Of a stretch of DNA of 5,660 nucleotides, positions 1-5,587 are shown piece after piece. Source of the stretch: an uncultured Clostridia bacterium (lineage in GTDB: Bacteria > Bacillota > Clostridia > TANB77 > CAG-508); NCBI GenBank assembly GCA_947627785.1, contig CANQXC010000057.1, positions 1 through 5,660 of the forward strand, read 5' to 3'. Under the pieces are notes generated by a model. It made no database searches. It saw only the letters and a list, made by a program, of their open reading frames with translations, and had not been told where the DNA came from. Position 1 is the stretch's first letter, and every line of letters begins with the position of its first letter. Position numbers and translations under genes: made by a program.

Positions 1-337
1 ACTCCGGTTTTATATCCATAAGATTTTGTATAGATTCTCTGGATTTACCCTCTGCATATTCTTCAAATAATTCCCCTATTTGGAAAAATAGCATTACAGC
101 AATTGCTTCTGGACATTCTCCCATAATAAATGCCCCAATACTTGCTATACTCATTAAAAATTCTTCACTAAATATTTCTCCTCTTCTAATATTTTCTATT
201 GCTTCTAATAGTACCTCATAAGCTACTACTAAATAACTTATTAAAAACAACCCCATTTTAAGCCATGTTATATTAAAACACAATGCACTTATTAAAAATA
301 TTATACTTATTACTATCTTTATTATATCTTTTTTCAT
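1..337 (-). CDS. Heavy-metal P1B-type ATPase (CadA/ZntA-like), N-terminal part, cut by the window edge
   Basis: This is the first 112 codons of a cation-exporting P-type ATPase that continues off the left edge. I translated it by hand from an ATG at 335-337. It shows hydrophobic stretches at about residues 5-22, 27-45, 59-75 and 78-93, then a soluble stretch with GELFEEYAEGKSRESI (88-103) and MDIKPE. The segment from EEFLMSIASIGAF to LMDIKPE is the characteristic M1/M2-to-actuator-domain entry of the CadA/ZntA family. Known family members pump Cd2+, Zn2+ or Pb2+ out of the cytoplasm. The CPC ion motif, the DKTGT phosphorylation site and the ATP-binding domain lie outside the window, so the metal cannot be read here. 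No N-terminal CxxC metal-binding domain precedes the first membrane segment. An in-frame ATG at 365-367 would add 10 residues but has no visible ribosome binding site, whereas 337 has AAGGAAAAGAGTGAAG upstream. It sits 91 bp downstream of the ArsR gene and is probably co-transcribed with it. Confidence 0.88.
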   Translation of the reverse strand, partial: MKKDIIKIVISIIFLISALCFNITWLKMGLFLISYLVVAYEVLLEAIENIRRGEIFSEEFLMSIASIGAFIMGECPEAIAVMLFFQIGELFEEYAEGKSRESIQNLMDIKPE

Positions 338-428
338 ATCTTCACTCTTTTCCTTAAAAAATATCATTAGTTTTGTTTATATTAATTTATATACTTTTAG
401 CAATTTTTTTCTACACTTTATTCTCTTA

Positions 429-791
429 TTACATATTATTAATTGTGTGTATAACACCTTTTTCAATTATCTCTTTCACACAATTATCTGATAATGAATA
501 ATATACATTTTTGCCTTCTTTTCTAAACTTAACTAAATTTGCTTCTTTTAATATTTTTAATTGATGAGATATTGCTGATTTTGTTACATTTACTAATACA
601 GCTAAATCACATACACACATCTCTGATATATCTAAAGCCCATAAAATCTTTAGCTTTGTACTATCACTAAATATTTTATAAAATTCTGATATAACTGATA
701 TCCTTCTATCTTCTGGTATTTGCTCTTTTACCGCTTCTACTATCTCTTTATGTATAACATTGCAGTCACACATTTCAATTTTACATACCAT
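429..791 (-). CDS. ArsR/SmtB-family metal-responsive repressor, CadC type
   Basis: This 120-residue winged-helix repressor has the usual length for CadC. It is a cytoplasmic dimer that is expected to release DNA when it binds a soft metal. Key landmarks are the Cys-rich N-terminus (C3, C8, C10), EMCVCDLA at 57-64 with C59 and C61 (the alpha-3 site, matching C58/C60 of CadC), the recognition helix around TKSAISHQLKILKEANLV (70-87) and the wing FRKEGKNVYYSL (89-100). The C-terminal alpha-5 helix has D102, C104 and H115, where CadC/SmtB normally place Asp, His, His and Glu, so one His is replaced by Cys and the last ligand by Asn. The start is supported by AAAGGAG (801-807 on the plus strand), 9 nt upstream. 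It is the first gene of a unit with the P1B ATPase and has operators in its own promoter, so autoregulation is expected. The family is certain; the metal (Cd, Pb or Zn) is inferred from the cysteines and the neighbour. Confidence 0.93.
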   Translation of the reverse strand: MVCKIEMCDCNVIHKEIVEAVKEQIPEDRRISVISEFYKIFSDSTKLKILWALDISEMCVCDLAVLVNVTKSAISHQLKILKEANLVKFRKEGKNVYYSLSDNCVKEIIEKGVIHTINNM

Positions 792-818
792 ATTTTCTCA
801 CTCCTTTGTTACAATAAA

Positions 819-873
819 ACAATTGAATACACATTCAACTAACTATATTATAGTTGAATGTGTATTCAATTGT
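819..873. promoter_or_regulatory. Double ArsR/CadC operator forming a long inverted repeat
   Basis: Arms 819-841 and 851-873 are perfect 23-nt reverse complements separated by 9 nt. Each arm holds its own imperfect palindrome of the form TTGAAT-N4-ATTCAA (823-838 and 854-869), which fits the TGAA-N6-TTCA core known for SmtB/CadC-family operators. The two sites are 31 bp apart centre to centre, about three helical turns, so two dimers could bind on the same face. The right-hand site fills the -35/-10 spacer of the arsR promoter and the left-hand site covers the predicted transcription start. This arrangement would block polymerase binding and escape. Confidence 0.85.
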
Positions 874-876
874 CAA
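847..876 (-). promoter_or_regulatory. Promoter of the arsR-ATPase unit
   Basis: On the minus strand TTGACA (871-876) and TATAAT (847-852) are separated by 18 bp. Both hexamers match the sigma-A consensus exactly. Transcription should start near 840, giving a leader of about 50 nt before the arsR ATG at 791. The operator at 854-869 lies inside the spacer, so access should be controlled by the repressor encoded just downstream. Confidence 0.85.
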
Positions 877-894
877 TAGATTTATAAAAAATTT

Positions 895-1824
895 TTAAAT
901 ATCTGTATTTTCTATTGCTTCGTTAATTGCTCTACTTACTTTAAATACAAAATCTATTATATCGTAATATTTTTTTAGCATATTGTAATCTAAAGCCTTT
1001 TTTAACATTTTTGGTTCAAATACCTCTCCTGTATGAAATCTTATATATATACTATTGTTTTTTATTGTAAGTTCATATTGTATTTTGCTTTCTCGTATAA
1101 AATTTATCATAAGATCCATTACATCTGATGTTAATATTTGCATTGCAATTATCTTATTTTCTCCATAAACATCAAAATATTCTTCAAATTCTGATGAATC
1201 CATTTCTATTTTTGTTTTTCCTTTAAATACTTTCCCTAGTAATCCTTTATCTGAATGTATTTTTAGTGTAGTTGTTATATCCTTAGCACACTCAATATAT
1301 CCAAATATTCCATGAAAAATTGTATATGTGGTTCTATGTCCCTCGGAATCTTCACTCTCACTTTGAGTATGAACCTCTGCCATACTTAGTGCATATTTTC
1401 CATCTAATTTACCGCTTATTGAATCTTCAGAACTGTATAAATCAAACCATTCAAAATCGCCTTGCCTATATAAATTTGCTCCGATTCCATTCTTAGGATT
1501 AAATGTCAAATTTTCGTCAATGTTTTTTACAAATGGACTAATAATTTTTTCTTTAAATAATAATGCATATTTTTGTCTATTTACAGTTACTCCTATTATT
1601 AACATTAAAAAACATATAAATATTATAATTGGTGTTAGCATTGTCATCATTGAAAATGTATTATTCTTAAAACTTAAAAAGTATGAACTTACTATTAAAA
1701 ATATTAAAATCAATACTACCACAGTTATAATTAACATTTTTCTTGATTTACTTTTTCTTAATTTTTCCAATTCCTCATAATTTTCATTATATATTTCTTG
1801 GTATACATCATTAAAACTTTTCAT
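895..1824 (-). CDS. DUF3137-family membrane protein, LemA partner
   Basis: This is a 309-residue protein of the DUF3137 family, whose function is unknown. A charged N-terminus (FNDVYQEIYNENYEELEKL) is followed by two membrane segments at about residues 30-50 and 60-80. A large, probably cytosolic domain follows. Recognisable family features are F124-EWFDLY-SSEDSISGKLDGKYALSMAEV (about 124-151), the T-IFHGIFGYIE segment (168-178) and a C-terminal helix pair. A longer reading starts at ATG 1840-1842, but that codon has no ribosome binding site. The ATG at 1822-1824 has AAGGTGA (1833-1839) 8 nt upstream, so I use it. The gene lies 106 bp downstream of lemA on the same strand and is probably co-transcribed. 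LemA and DUF3137 genes are often adjacent, which suggests a joint envelope role, but I cannot assign a reaction. The family call is from remembered motif patterns and has not been checked by search. Confidence 0.8.
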   Translation of the reverse strand: MKSFNDVYQEIYNENYEELEKLRKSKSRKMLIITVVVLILIFLIVSSYFLSFKNNTFSMMTMLTPIIIFICFLMLIIGVTVNRQKYALLFKEKIISPFVKNIDENLTFNPKNGIGANLYRQGDFEWFDLYSSEDSISGKLDGKYALSMAEVHTQSESEDSEGHRTTYTIFHGIFGYIECAKDITTTLKIHSDKGLLGKVFKGKTKIEMDSSEFEEYFDVYGENKIIAMQILTSDVMDLMINFIRESKIQYELTIKNNSIYIRFHTGEVFEPKMLKKALDYNMLKKYYDIIDFVFKVSRAINEAIENTDI

Positions 1825-1930
1825 ACTATTTCTCACCTTCATTATAGGTATTTATCTTGTTTGTATAATATATTAACTTTATTCTATAAAAACTTTTTTA
1901 TTAAATCTTTTATATCATAATTAATTCATT

Positions 1931-2464
1931 TTATAAATCAATATTAATATTATCTTTAGCTTTTACATCTTCTACTTTGAACAATTTTTCTTCCTTAAAA
2001 TTAAACATATTAGCAATTATATTACTTGGCACTACTGATATTTTTGTATTATATGCAGTTACTTCTGCATTGTAAATTCTTCTTGCTGCTTGTAATTGGC
2101 TCTCTAATTTAGATAATTTTTTTTGTAATTCTAAATATTGCGTGCTTGCCTTTAAATCTGGATAATTTTCTATATATGCAATTAACCTATTACATTCATT
2201 ATTTAAATTTTCTGCTTCTGTTAAACTTTTTGTGTTCATGTAACTTGTTCTCATTTCTGCTATTTTTTCAAAAAGGCTACTTTCATGTTTAGTATATGCC
2301 TTTACACACTCAACTAAATTTGGTATTAAATCAAATCTTTGAGTTAAATACACATCTATTGTAGAATACGCCTGCTGTACCTTCTTTTTAGATTTTACAA
2401 GCCCATTGTACTGAATTAAAAATATTAAAAATATTATTACTATTATACCTATAACATATTCCAT
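1931..2464 (-). CDS. lemA: LemA family protein
   Basis: This 177-residue protein is close to the usual length of about 185. One N-terminal membrane segment (residues 3-18) is followed by the family signature YNGLVKSKKKVQQAYSTIDV (19-38), then QRFDLIPNLVECVKAY (42-57), NYPDLKAS (100-107), a heptad-like helix LQKKLSKLESQLQAARRIYN (113-132) and VTAYN (135-139). The C-terminal part is the NMFNFKEEKLF segment. LemA proteins are membrane-anchored helical-bundle proteins. A peptide of the Listeria member is known as an antigen, and the molecular function is not established. The start is supported by AAAGAGGGT (2472-2480 on the plus strand), 7 nt before the ATG. It is the first gene of a unit with the DUF3137 gene, behind a TAGACA-17-TATAAT promoter. 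Confidence 0.95.
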   Translation of the reverse strand: MEYVIGIIVIIFLIFLIQYNGLVKSKKKVQQAYSTIDVYLTQRFDLIPNLVECVKAYTKHESSLFEKIAEMRTSYMNTKSLTEAENLNNECNRLIAYIENYPDLKASTQYLELQKKLSKLESQLQAARRIYNAEVTAYNTKISVVPSNIIANMFNFKEEKLFKVEDVKAKDNINIDL

Positions 2465-2499
2465 ATTCTTTACCCTCTTTCATTCATATTTGTATATTC

Positions 2500-2528
2500 A
2501 TTATATATTATTTAAAAAATATTGTCTA
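2500..2528 (-). promoter_or_regulatory. Promoter of the lemA-DUF3137 unit
   Basis: On the minus strand TAGACA (2523-2528) and TATAAT (2500-2505) are spaced by 17 bp, giving a start near 2493 and a leader of about 28 nt before the lemA ATG at 2464. The spacing and hexamers fit sigma-A. The sequence around it is very AT-rich, which lowers the weight of any one TATAAT match. Confidence 0.7.
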
Positions 2529-2546
2529 TATATTTTTTTGAATTTA

Positions 2547-2555
2547 TGTTATAAT
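2547..2555 (+). promoter_or_regulatory. Extended -10 promoter for the YwaF-like gene
   Basis: TGTTATAAT is an extended -10 element (TG-N-TATAAT). No good -35 hexamer lies 16-18 bp upstream (TTGTCT at 2522-2527 is 22 bp away), consistent with an extended -10 promoter. The start would be near 2562, leaving a leader of about 130 nt. It lies back-to-back with the lemA promoter, within about 50 bp. Confidence 0.5.
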
Positions 2556-2585
2556 ATATATTAATTTGTCGAAAAAAGTGTTTAA

Positions 2586-2615
2586 TATAAATAATTTATA
2601 TCAAAATTATTTATA
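2586..2615. repeat. AT-only inverted repeat in the leader of the YwaF-like gene
   Basis: Arms 2586-2597 and 2604-2615 are perfect 12-nt reverse complements around a 6-nt loop. The arms contain only A and T, so the RNA stem would be weak. It may be an operator for an unknown regulator or a chance product of base composition. Confidence 0.45.
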
Positions 2616-2643
2616 CTTAAAGATTTTAATCTACAGCTAATGT

Positions 2644-2660
2644 AAAAAGTTTAACTTTTT
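2644..2660. repeat. Short palindrome before the YwaF-like gene
   Basis: AAAAAGTT-T-AACTTTTT is a perfect 8+8 palindrome with a 1-nt centre. It ends 13 nt before the ribosome binding site AGGAAGGA (2674-2681). A regulator site in the leader is possible. As an RNA hairpin the 1-nt loop is not allowed, so the stem would be shorter. Confidence 0.4.
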
Positions 2661-2690
2661 ATTTTTAATATTTAGGAAGGAAGAAAATTT

Positions 2691-3440
2691 ATGTATAATT
2701 TTTTTGATTATTTTACGGATATTCCAAAAGACCAAGTTTTTCAAAACTTTAGTCTTGAACATATTATATCAATTACTATAAGTTTTGCTACTATTATTTT
2801 ATGTTTGATTTTAATAAAAAAATTATCTCCTAAAAAACAAAATATATTTATAAAAATTTGTGCTATATTAGTACCAATTTTGGAAATTTCACATAATGTT
2901 TGGCTATATATTGTTGCTGATGCTGGTATTTTGCAACTTTTATCATTGCATCTTTGTGGTTTGCAAATGTACTTTATACCACTTGCTGTATTTACAAATA
3001 TTCTTGTATTTAAAGATTTTGTATTTGCAAGCTCAATTTTAGGAGGATTTTTTGCTACAATATTTCCTTCTGGTGTTGCTGGTGCTTATCCTATATGGCA
3101 TTTTCAAACAATACAAACTCTTATATATCATGGATTATTAATATTTGTGCCAATTGCCATAATGCTTACAACTGATTATAGACCAACCTTAAAAAGATTT
3201 CACAAAGTCTTAGGTCTATTTGCTATAATTGTTGGTATAGATTTATTTGTAGATTTAAAATTTAATCAAAACTACTTATTCTTAGTAACATCACCAGATA
3301 TGCCACTTCTTAGAAATATTCAATTAAATTATGGCACTTTTGCATATCTAATAGCTACTTTCTTTGCTTTACTATTCATTTGCGTGCTTATACATCTTCC
3401 TTTTGATTTAAAGAAAAAATTTGCAAAAAAGAAAGTTTAG
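2691..3440 (+). CDS. YwaF/TMEM164-family polytopic membrane protein (TIGR02206-like)
   Basis: This is a 249-residue integral membrane protein with about seven hydrophobic segments (roughly 24-44, 52-73, 80-102, 108-128, 140-160, 170-187 and 213-237) and a Lys-rich cytosolic tail. Landmarks that led me to the family are FSLEHII (20-26), LHLCGLQMYFIPLA (86-99), YPIWHFQTIQTLIYHG (133-148) and NYGTFAYLI (213-221). The conserved polar residues inside membrane segments are H24, H87, C89, H137 and H147. Human TMEM164 is described as a Cys-dependent acyltransferase acting on ether phospholipids. Whether the bacterial members do lipid chemistry is unproven. The start has AGGAAGGA 9 nt upstream. It is the only plus-strand protein gene, expressed alone from its own promoter, divergent from lemA, and is followed by a hairpin terminator. 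The family assignment rests on motifs only. Confidence 0.8.
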   Translation: MYNFFDYFTDIPKDQVFQNFSLEHIISITISFATIILCLILIKKLSPKKQNIFIKICAILVPILEISHNVWLYIVADAGILQLLSLHLCGLQMYFIPLAVFTNILVFKDFVFASSILGGFFATIFPSGVAGAYPIWHFQTIQTLIYHGLLIFVPIAIMLTTDYRPTLKRFHKVLGLFAIIVGIDLFVDLKFNQNYLFLVTSPDMPLLRNIQLNYGTFAYLIATFFALLFICVLIHLPFDLKKKFAKKKV

Positions 3441-3529
3441 AACTTTTATTATTACAAAATCCCTCCCCACTAACTTAGGTAAAAGATTGTGGGTGTATAT
3501 AAAAAAATTTTTGTTTTAAAATAAAATGT

Positions 3530-3565
3530 CCCCCAATTATTAGCTTCAAGTCTAATAATTGGGGG
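3530..3565. terminator. Bidirectional intrinsic terminator between convergent genes
   Basis: A perfect 14-bp stem (3530-3543 with 3552-3565) and an 8-nt loop have five G-C pairs at the base. On the plus strand it is followed by GTTTTAG, ending the YwaF-like transcript. On the minus strand it is followed by ACATTTTATTTT, ending the glycosylase/CmpB-like transcript, whose last stop codon is only 17 bp away. The U-tracts are short, so efficiency is uncertain. Confidence 0.85.
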
Positions 3566-3582
3566 GTTTTAGTATAATATTC

Positions 3583-4347
3583 TTATTCCTTGTTTTTTTG
3601 TTTCTTTTCTATTAAATCTTCTATCTCTTTTTTCTTTCGTTCAATTTTTTCTTTGCCCTCCTCTACTGTTTGCCTTATTCTTTTCCTTATAACATCAACA
3701 TCTGGGAAAGCTGAAACCAATCTTCTTCCTCTCCAACTTTTGCTTATAATCTCTTTTACTTTCTTCGTTATCTCCTCAGTGCTATCTTTTGTTTCATTAG
3801 AAATCCTCTTAAATGAATGAATTATATTATATGAAACTGATACATCTACTATTAATAATACAACTATTGTTCCTGCTAAAATATGTAAAAAGAGTACTGG
3901 TAAATTAGTTAATGCATTTATAAGTGCTGGGCTTGCAAATCTTAAAATGAATTGTCCTATAACTGTAAATGGAACTAAAGTTTCCAAACATATTCTTCCA
4001 TTTATATTAAATTTAAACCTTTTATAATCCCACCATCTTGCATGAAACAATTTCTCCATTATATAACTTGTAAAATATTCTAATGCTCCACATATACAAA
4101 TAATTACTATTGATGATATCCATATACTATCCGCCAAACTTACATCATTAATTGTTTTCATAAAGTTTCCTAGTAATATAGTTATTGCAACTGCCCCAAA
4201 TCCATATATTGGACAATATGGACCTATTAAAAATCCTCTATTAACAAATTTGTGCCTTTCTATTAGTCCAAGAATAACCTCCATTATCCAACCTATTACA
4301 GAATATACCATAAATAATATAATATATATTTCTAAACTTTTTAACAT
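3583..4347 (-). CDS. PF06541 (CmpB-like, 'putative ABC transporter permease') membrane protein
   Basis: This is a 254-residue membrane protein of a family annotated as putative ABC permease, although no ATPase or binding protein gene is next to it. Membrane segments lie at about residues 5-26, 47-62, 74-92, 122-138 and 150-172. Family motifs are NRGFLIGPYCPIYGFGA (36-52), LEYFTSYIMEKLFHARWWDY (89-108) and FNINGRICLET (113-123). After about residue 178 the protein turns soluble and very charged, with a Lys/Glu-rich helix (221-254) that looks like a coiled coil. The start has AAGGAG (4354-4359 on the plus strand), 6 nt upstream. It lies 54 bp downstream of the glycosylase gene on the same strand, with no terminator between, so the two probably share a transcript. 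Its function is unknown and the transport role is only a family label. Confidence 0.8.
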   Translation of the reverse strand: MLKSLEIYIILFMVYSVIGWIMEVILGLIERHKFVNRGFLIGPYCPIYGFGAVAITILLGNFMKTINDVSLADSIWISSIVIICICGALEYFTSYIMEKLFHARWWDYKRFKFNINGRICLETLVPFTVIGQFILRFASPALINALTNLPVLFLHILAGTIVVLLIVDVSVSYNIIHSFKRISNETKDSTEEITKKVKEIISKSWRGRRLVSAFPDVDVIRKRIRQTVEEGKEKIERKKKEIEDLIEKKQKNKE

Positions 4348-4401
4348 ACTAAACTCCTTAAAACTTTTATTACATTCTTTACAAATATTTTAATTACCTT
4401 A

Positions 4402-5256
4402 TTAAGCTAAATCCCTTCTCCAATAGAAAAGATATTGTTGTGCTAATCCTGCTAAATCTCCATATTGTTTCTTTGCAAAACCTTGAATTGTTTTTGGCTT
4501 CTGTTCTTCATTTTCAAAATATAACTCTGATATTACACGTCTTACCCATACATCTACTGGAAACACTTGATATTTCTTTAGTGAAAATAGCATTATGCAA
4601 TCTGCAACCTTTGGTCCCACTCCTGGAATCTTTAACAATTCTTCTCTTAAAGTTTCCACATTATTTTCATTTTCTAACTTTACCAAATCGATTTCTTTAT
4701 TTAAAGTTTTTTGCACAGTTTCATATACTCTTACATCTCTAAACCCTAAACCTAATTTTCTAAAATCTTCTATACTTGCATTTGATAGTTCTTCTGGTGT
4801 TGGAAATGTATAATATTTTTTACCTCTAAATTCTATTTCCTTTCCATATTGTTTAGCTAATCTTTCTATTATTCCTTTTATTCTTGGTATATTATTATTT
4901 GCTGAAATTATAAAAGAAATTATTGTTTCCCATAAATCTTGATTTAAAATTCTAATTCCTTCACCATATTTTATGCTATTTGCTAAATAATTATCTATTT
5001 TAGATAATCTATTTTTAATACTTTCATAATCTTGATCTAAATCAAAATAATTTATACATTCTTCTTTAATATCTCCTTCACAAATTCCAGAAAATATAAT
5101 TTGATTTTTTTCTTCTTTTACATTTATTACATTATTTTTAAATATTCCTGTATAATTATTATCTTCTTCTTTATTCCATCTAAAGCATTGCCCACATTCA
5201 AATATATGTGTACTATTAAATGAATTCTGGTTTTCTAATATATATTTTTGTTCCAT
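4402..5256 (-). CDS. ogg: 8-oxoguanine DNA glycosylase/AP lyase (OGG1 type)
   Basis: This 284-residue bifunctional base-excision repair enzyme removes 8-oxoguanine opposite C and nicks the abasic site. Numbering is from the ATG at 5254-5256. The N-terminal OGG_N fold contains FECGQCFRWN (19-28); G22 matches Gly42 of human OGG1, which reads the N7-H of 8-oxoG. The middle helices (LWETIISFIISANNNIPRI, 108-126) lead to the helix-hairpin-helix IPGVGPKVADC (210-220) and FPVDVWVRR (232-240). Catalytic K216 and D235 align with human K249 and D268. C220, Q273 and F277 align with C253, Q315 and F319. All the expected pocket residues are therefore present. An ATG at 5266-5268 would add 4 residues, but AAAGGA (5269-5274) directly abuts it. 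The downstream ATG gives a workable 12-nt gap. Clostridia are known to have OGG1-like enzymes, such as the one from C. acetobutylicum. It heads a unit with the CmpB-like gene. Confidence 0.95.
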   Translation of the reverse strand: MEQKYILENQNSFNSTHIFECGQCFRWNKEEDNNYTGIFKNNVINVKEEKNQIIFSGICEGDIKEECINYFDLDQDYESIKNRLSKIDNYLANSIKYGEGIRILNQDLWETIISFIISANNNIPRIKGIIERLAKQYGKEIEFRGKKYYTFPTPEELSNASIEDFRKLGLGFRDVRVYETVQKTLNKEIDLVKLENENNVETLREELLKIPGVGPKVADCIMLFSLKKYQVFPVDVWVRRVISELYFENEEQKPKTIQGFAKKQYGDLAGLAQQYLFYWRRDLA

Positions 5257-5287
5257 TCTAACAAACATTCCTTTCTTAGAACCAGCC

Positions 5288-5328
5288 TAGTATGAAAAAT
5301 AAATATTGTAAGGCAATTTTTCATACTA
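5288..5328. repeat. Leader hairpin upstream of the glycosylase gene
   Basis: TAGTATGAAAAA (5288-5299) and its exact reverse complement (5317-5328) form a 12-bp stem, 13 bp with the next T-A pair, around a loop of 15-17 nt. It falls in the predicted 5' leader of the glycosylase mRNA, ending about 14 nt upstream of the ribosome binding site. No U-run follows on either strand, so it is not a standard terminator. It may be an mRNA-stabilising stem or a protein-binding site. Confidence 0.6.
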
Positions 5329-5347
5329 TAAGCAACTTTACTTTTAT

Positions 5348-5376
5348 ATAATACTCTATTTTTGCTTAAATGTAAA
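5348..5376 (-). promoter_or_regulatory. Promoter of the glycosylase-CmpB-like unit
   Basis: On the minus strand TTTACA (5371-5376) and TATTAT (5348-5353) are spaced by 17 bp, predicting a start near 5341 and a leader of about 85 nt that carries the hairpin at 5288-5328. Each hexamer differs from consensus by one base. Confidence 0.6.
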
Positions 5377-5518
5377 TAGGCTTTATATAATCTTATAATT
5401 TATAGTTAAGATAAGAATCCCCAAATTATTTTAAATATTGTAGGTGCCACTAAACCTTGTTATTCCATAATAAAACTCTCTAAGAAAGTATATATAATAA
5501 AAAAATTCTTGAAATTTT
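5377..5518. other. Divergent intergenic spacer with no gene seen
   Basis: The gap of about 330 bp between the glycosylase and the tRNA contains the leader hairpin and promoter on the left and the tRNA promoter on the right. In the central part I see no open reading frame with a ribosome binding site, no RNA gene and no convincing repeat. A TATAAT at 5386-5391 has only a poor -35. Confidence 0.6.
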
Positions 5519-5567
5519 TACTTTTTTTTAAAAAAGTATTGACAAGTTTAAAAAAATACTTTATAAT
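5513..5567 (+). promoter_or_regulatory. Strong tRNA promoter with UP-like A/T tract
   Basis: TTGACA (5539-5544) and TATAAT (5562-5567) are both exact consensus with a 17-bp spacer, placing the start near 5574, about 14 nt before the tRNA. Directly upstream is a run of T and A tracts (5513-5538) that includes a TACTTTTTT-TT-AAAAAAGTA dyad. It resembles the AT-rich UP elements of stable-RNA promoters. Confidence 0.9.
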
Positions 5568-5587
5568 AAGTTCTGCGTTCAGGAAAT

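Noticed and set aside
338..428. Possible internal promoter before the P1B ATPase (TTGCTA, 16 bp, TATAAA on the minus strand)
   Set aside because: Both hexamers are weak matches in a region of nearly pure A/T, where such matches are expected by chance.
1520..1780. Plus-strand open frame of 86 codons
   Set aside because: It lies wholly inside the DUF3137 gene on the other strand, has low-complexity hydrophobic composition, and is a by-product of AT-rich antisense reading.
3461..3500. CCCAC ... GTGGG pairing after the YwaF-like gene
   Set aside because: Only 5 bp with an 18-nt loop and no U-tract on the plus strand; the adjacent 3530-3565 hairpin explains termination better.
3590..3820. Plus-strand open frame of 76 codons
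   Set aside because: It is antisense to the CmpB-like gene; its Phe/Ser-rich product mirrors the Lys/Glu codons of the real gene.
4440..4813. Two overlapping plus-strand open frames
   Set aside because: Both are antisense to the conserved core of the glycosylase gene and have no family resemblance.
5361..5391. Plus-strand TTGCTT-18-TATAAT promoter
   Set aside because: Poor -35 and no gene directly downstream; the tRNA has its own perfect promoter nearer by.
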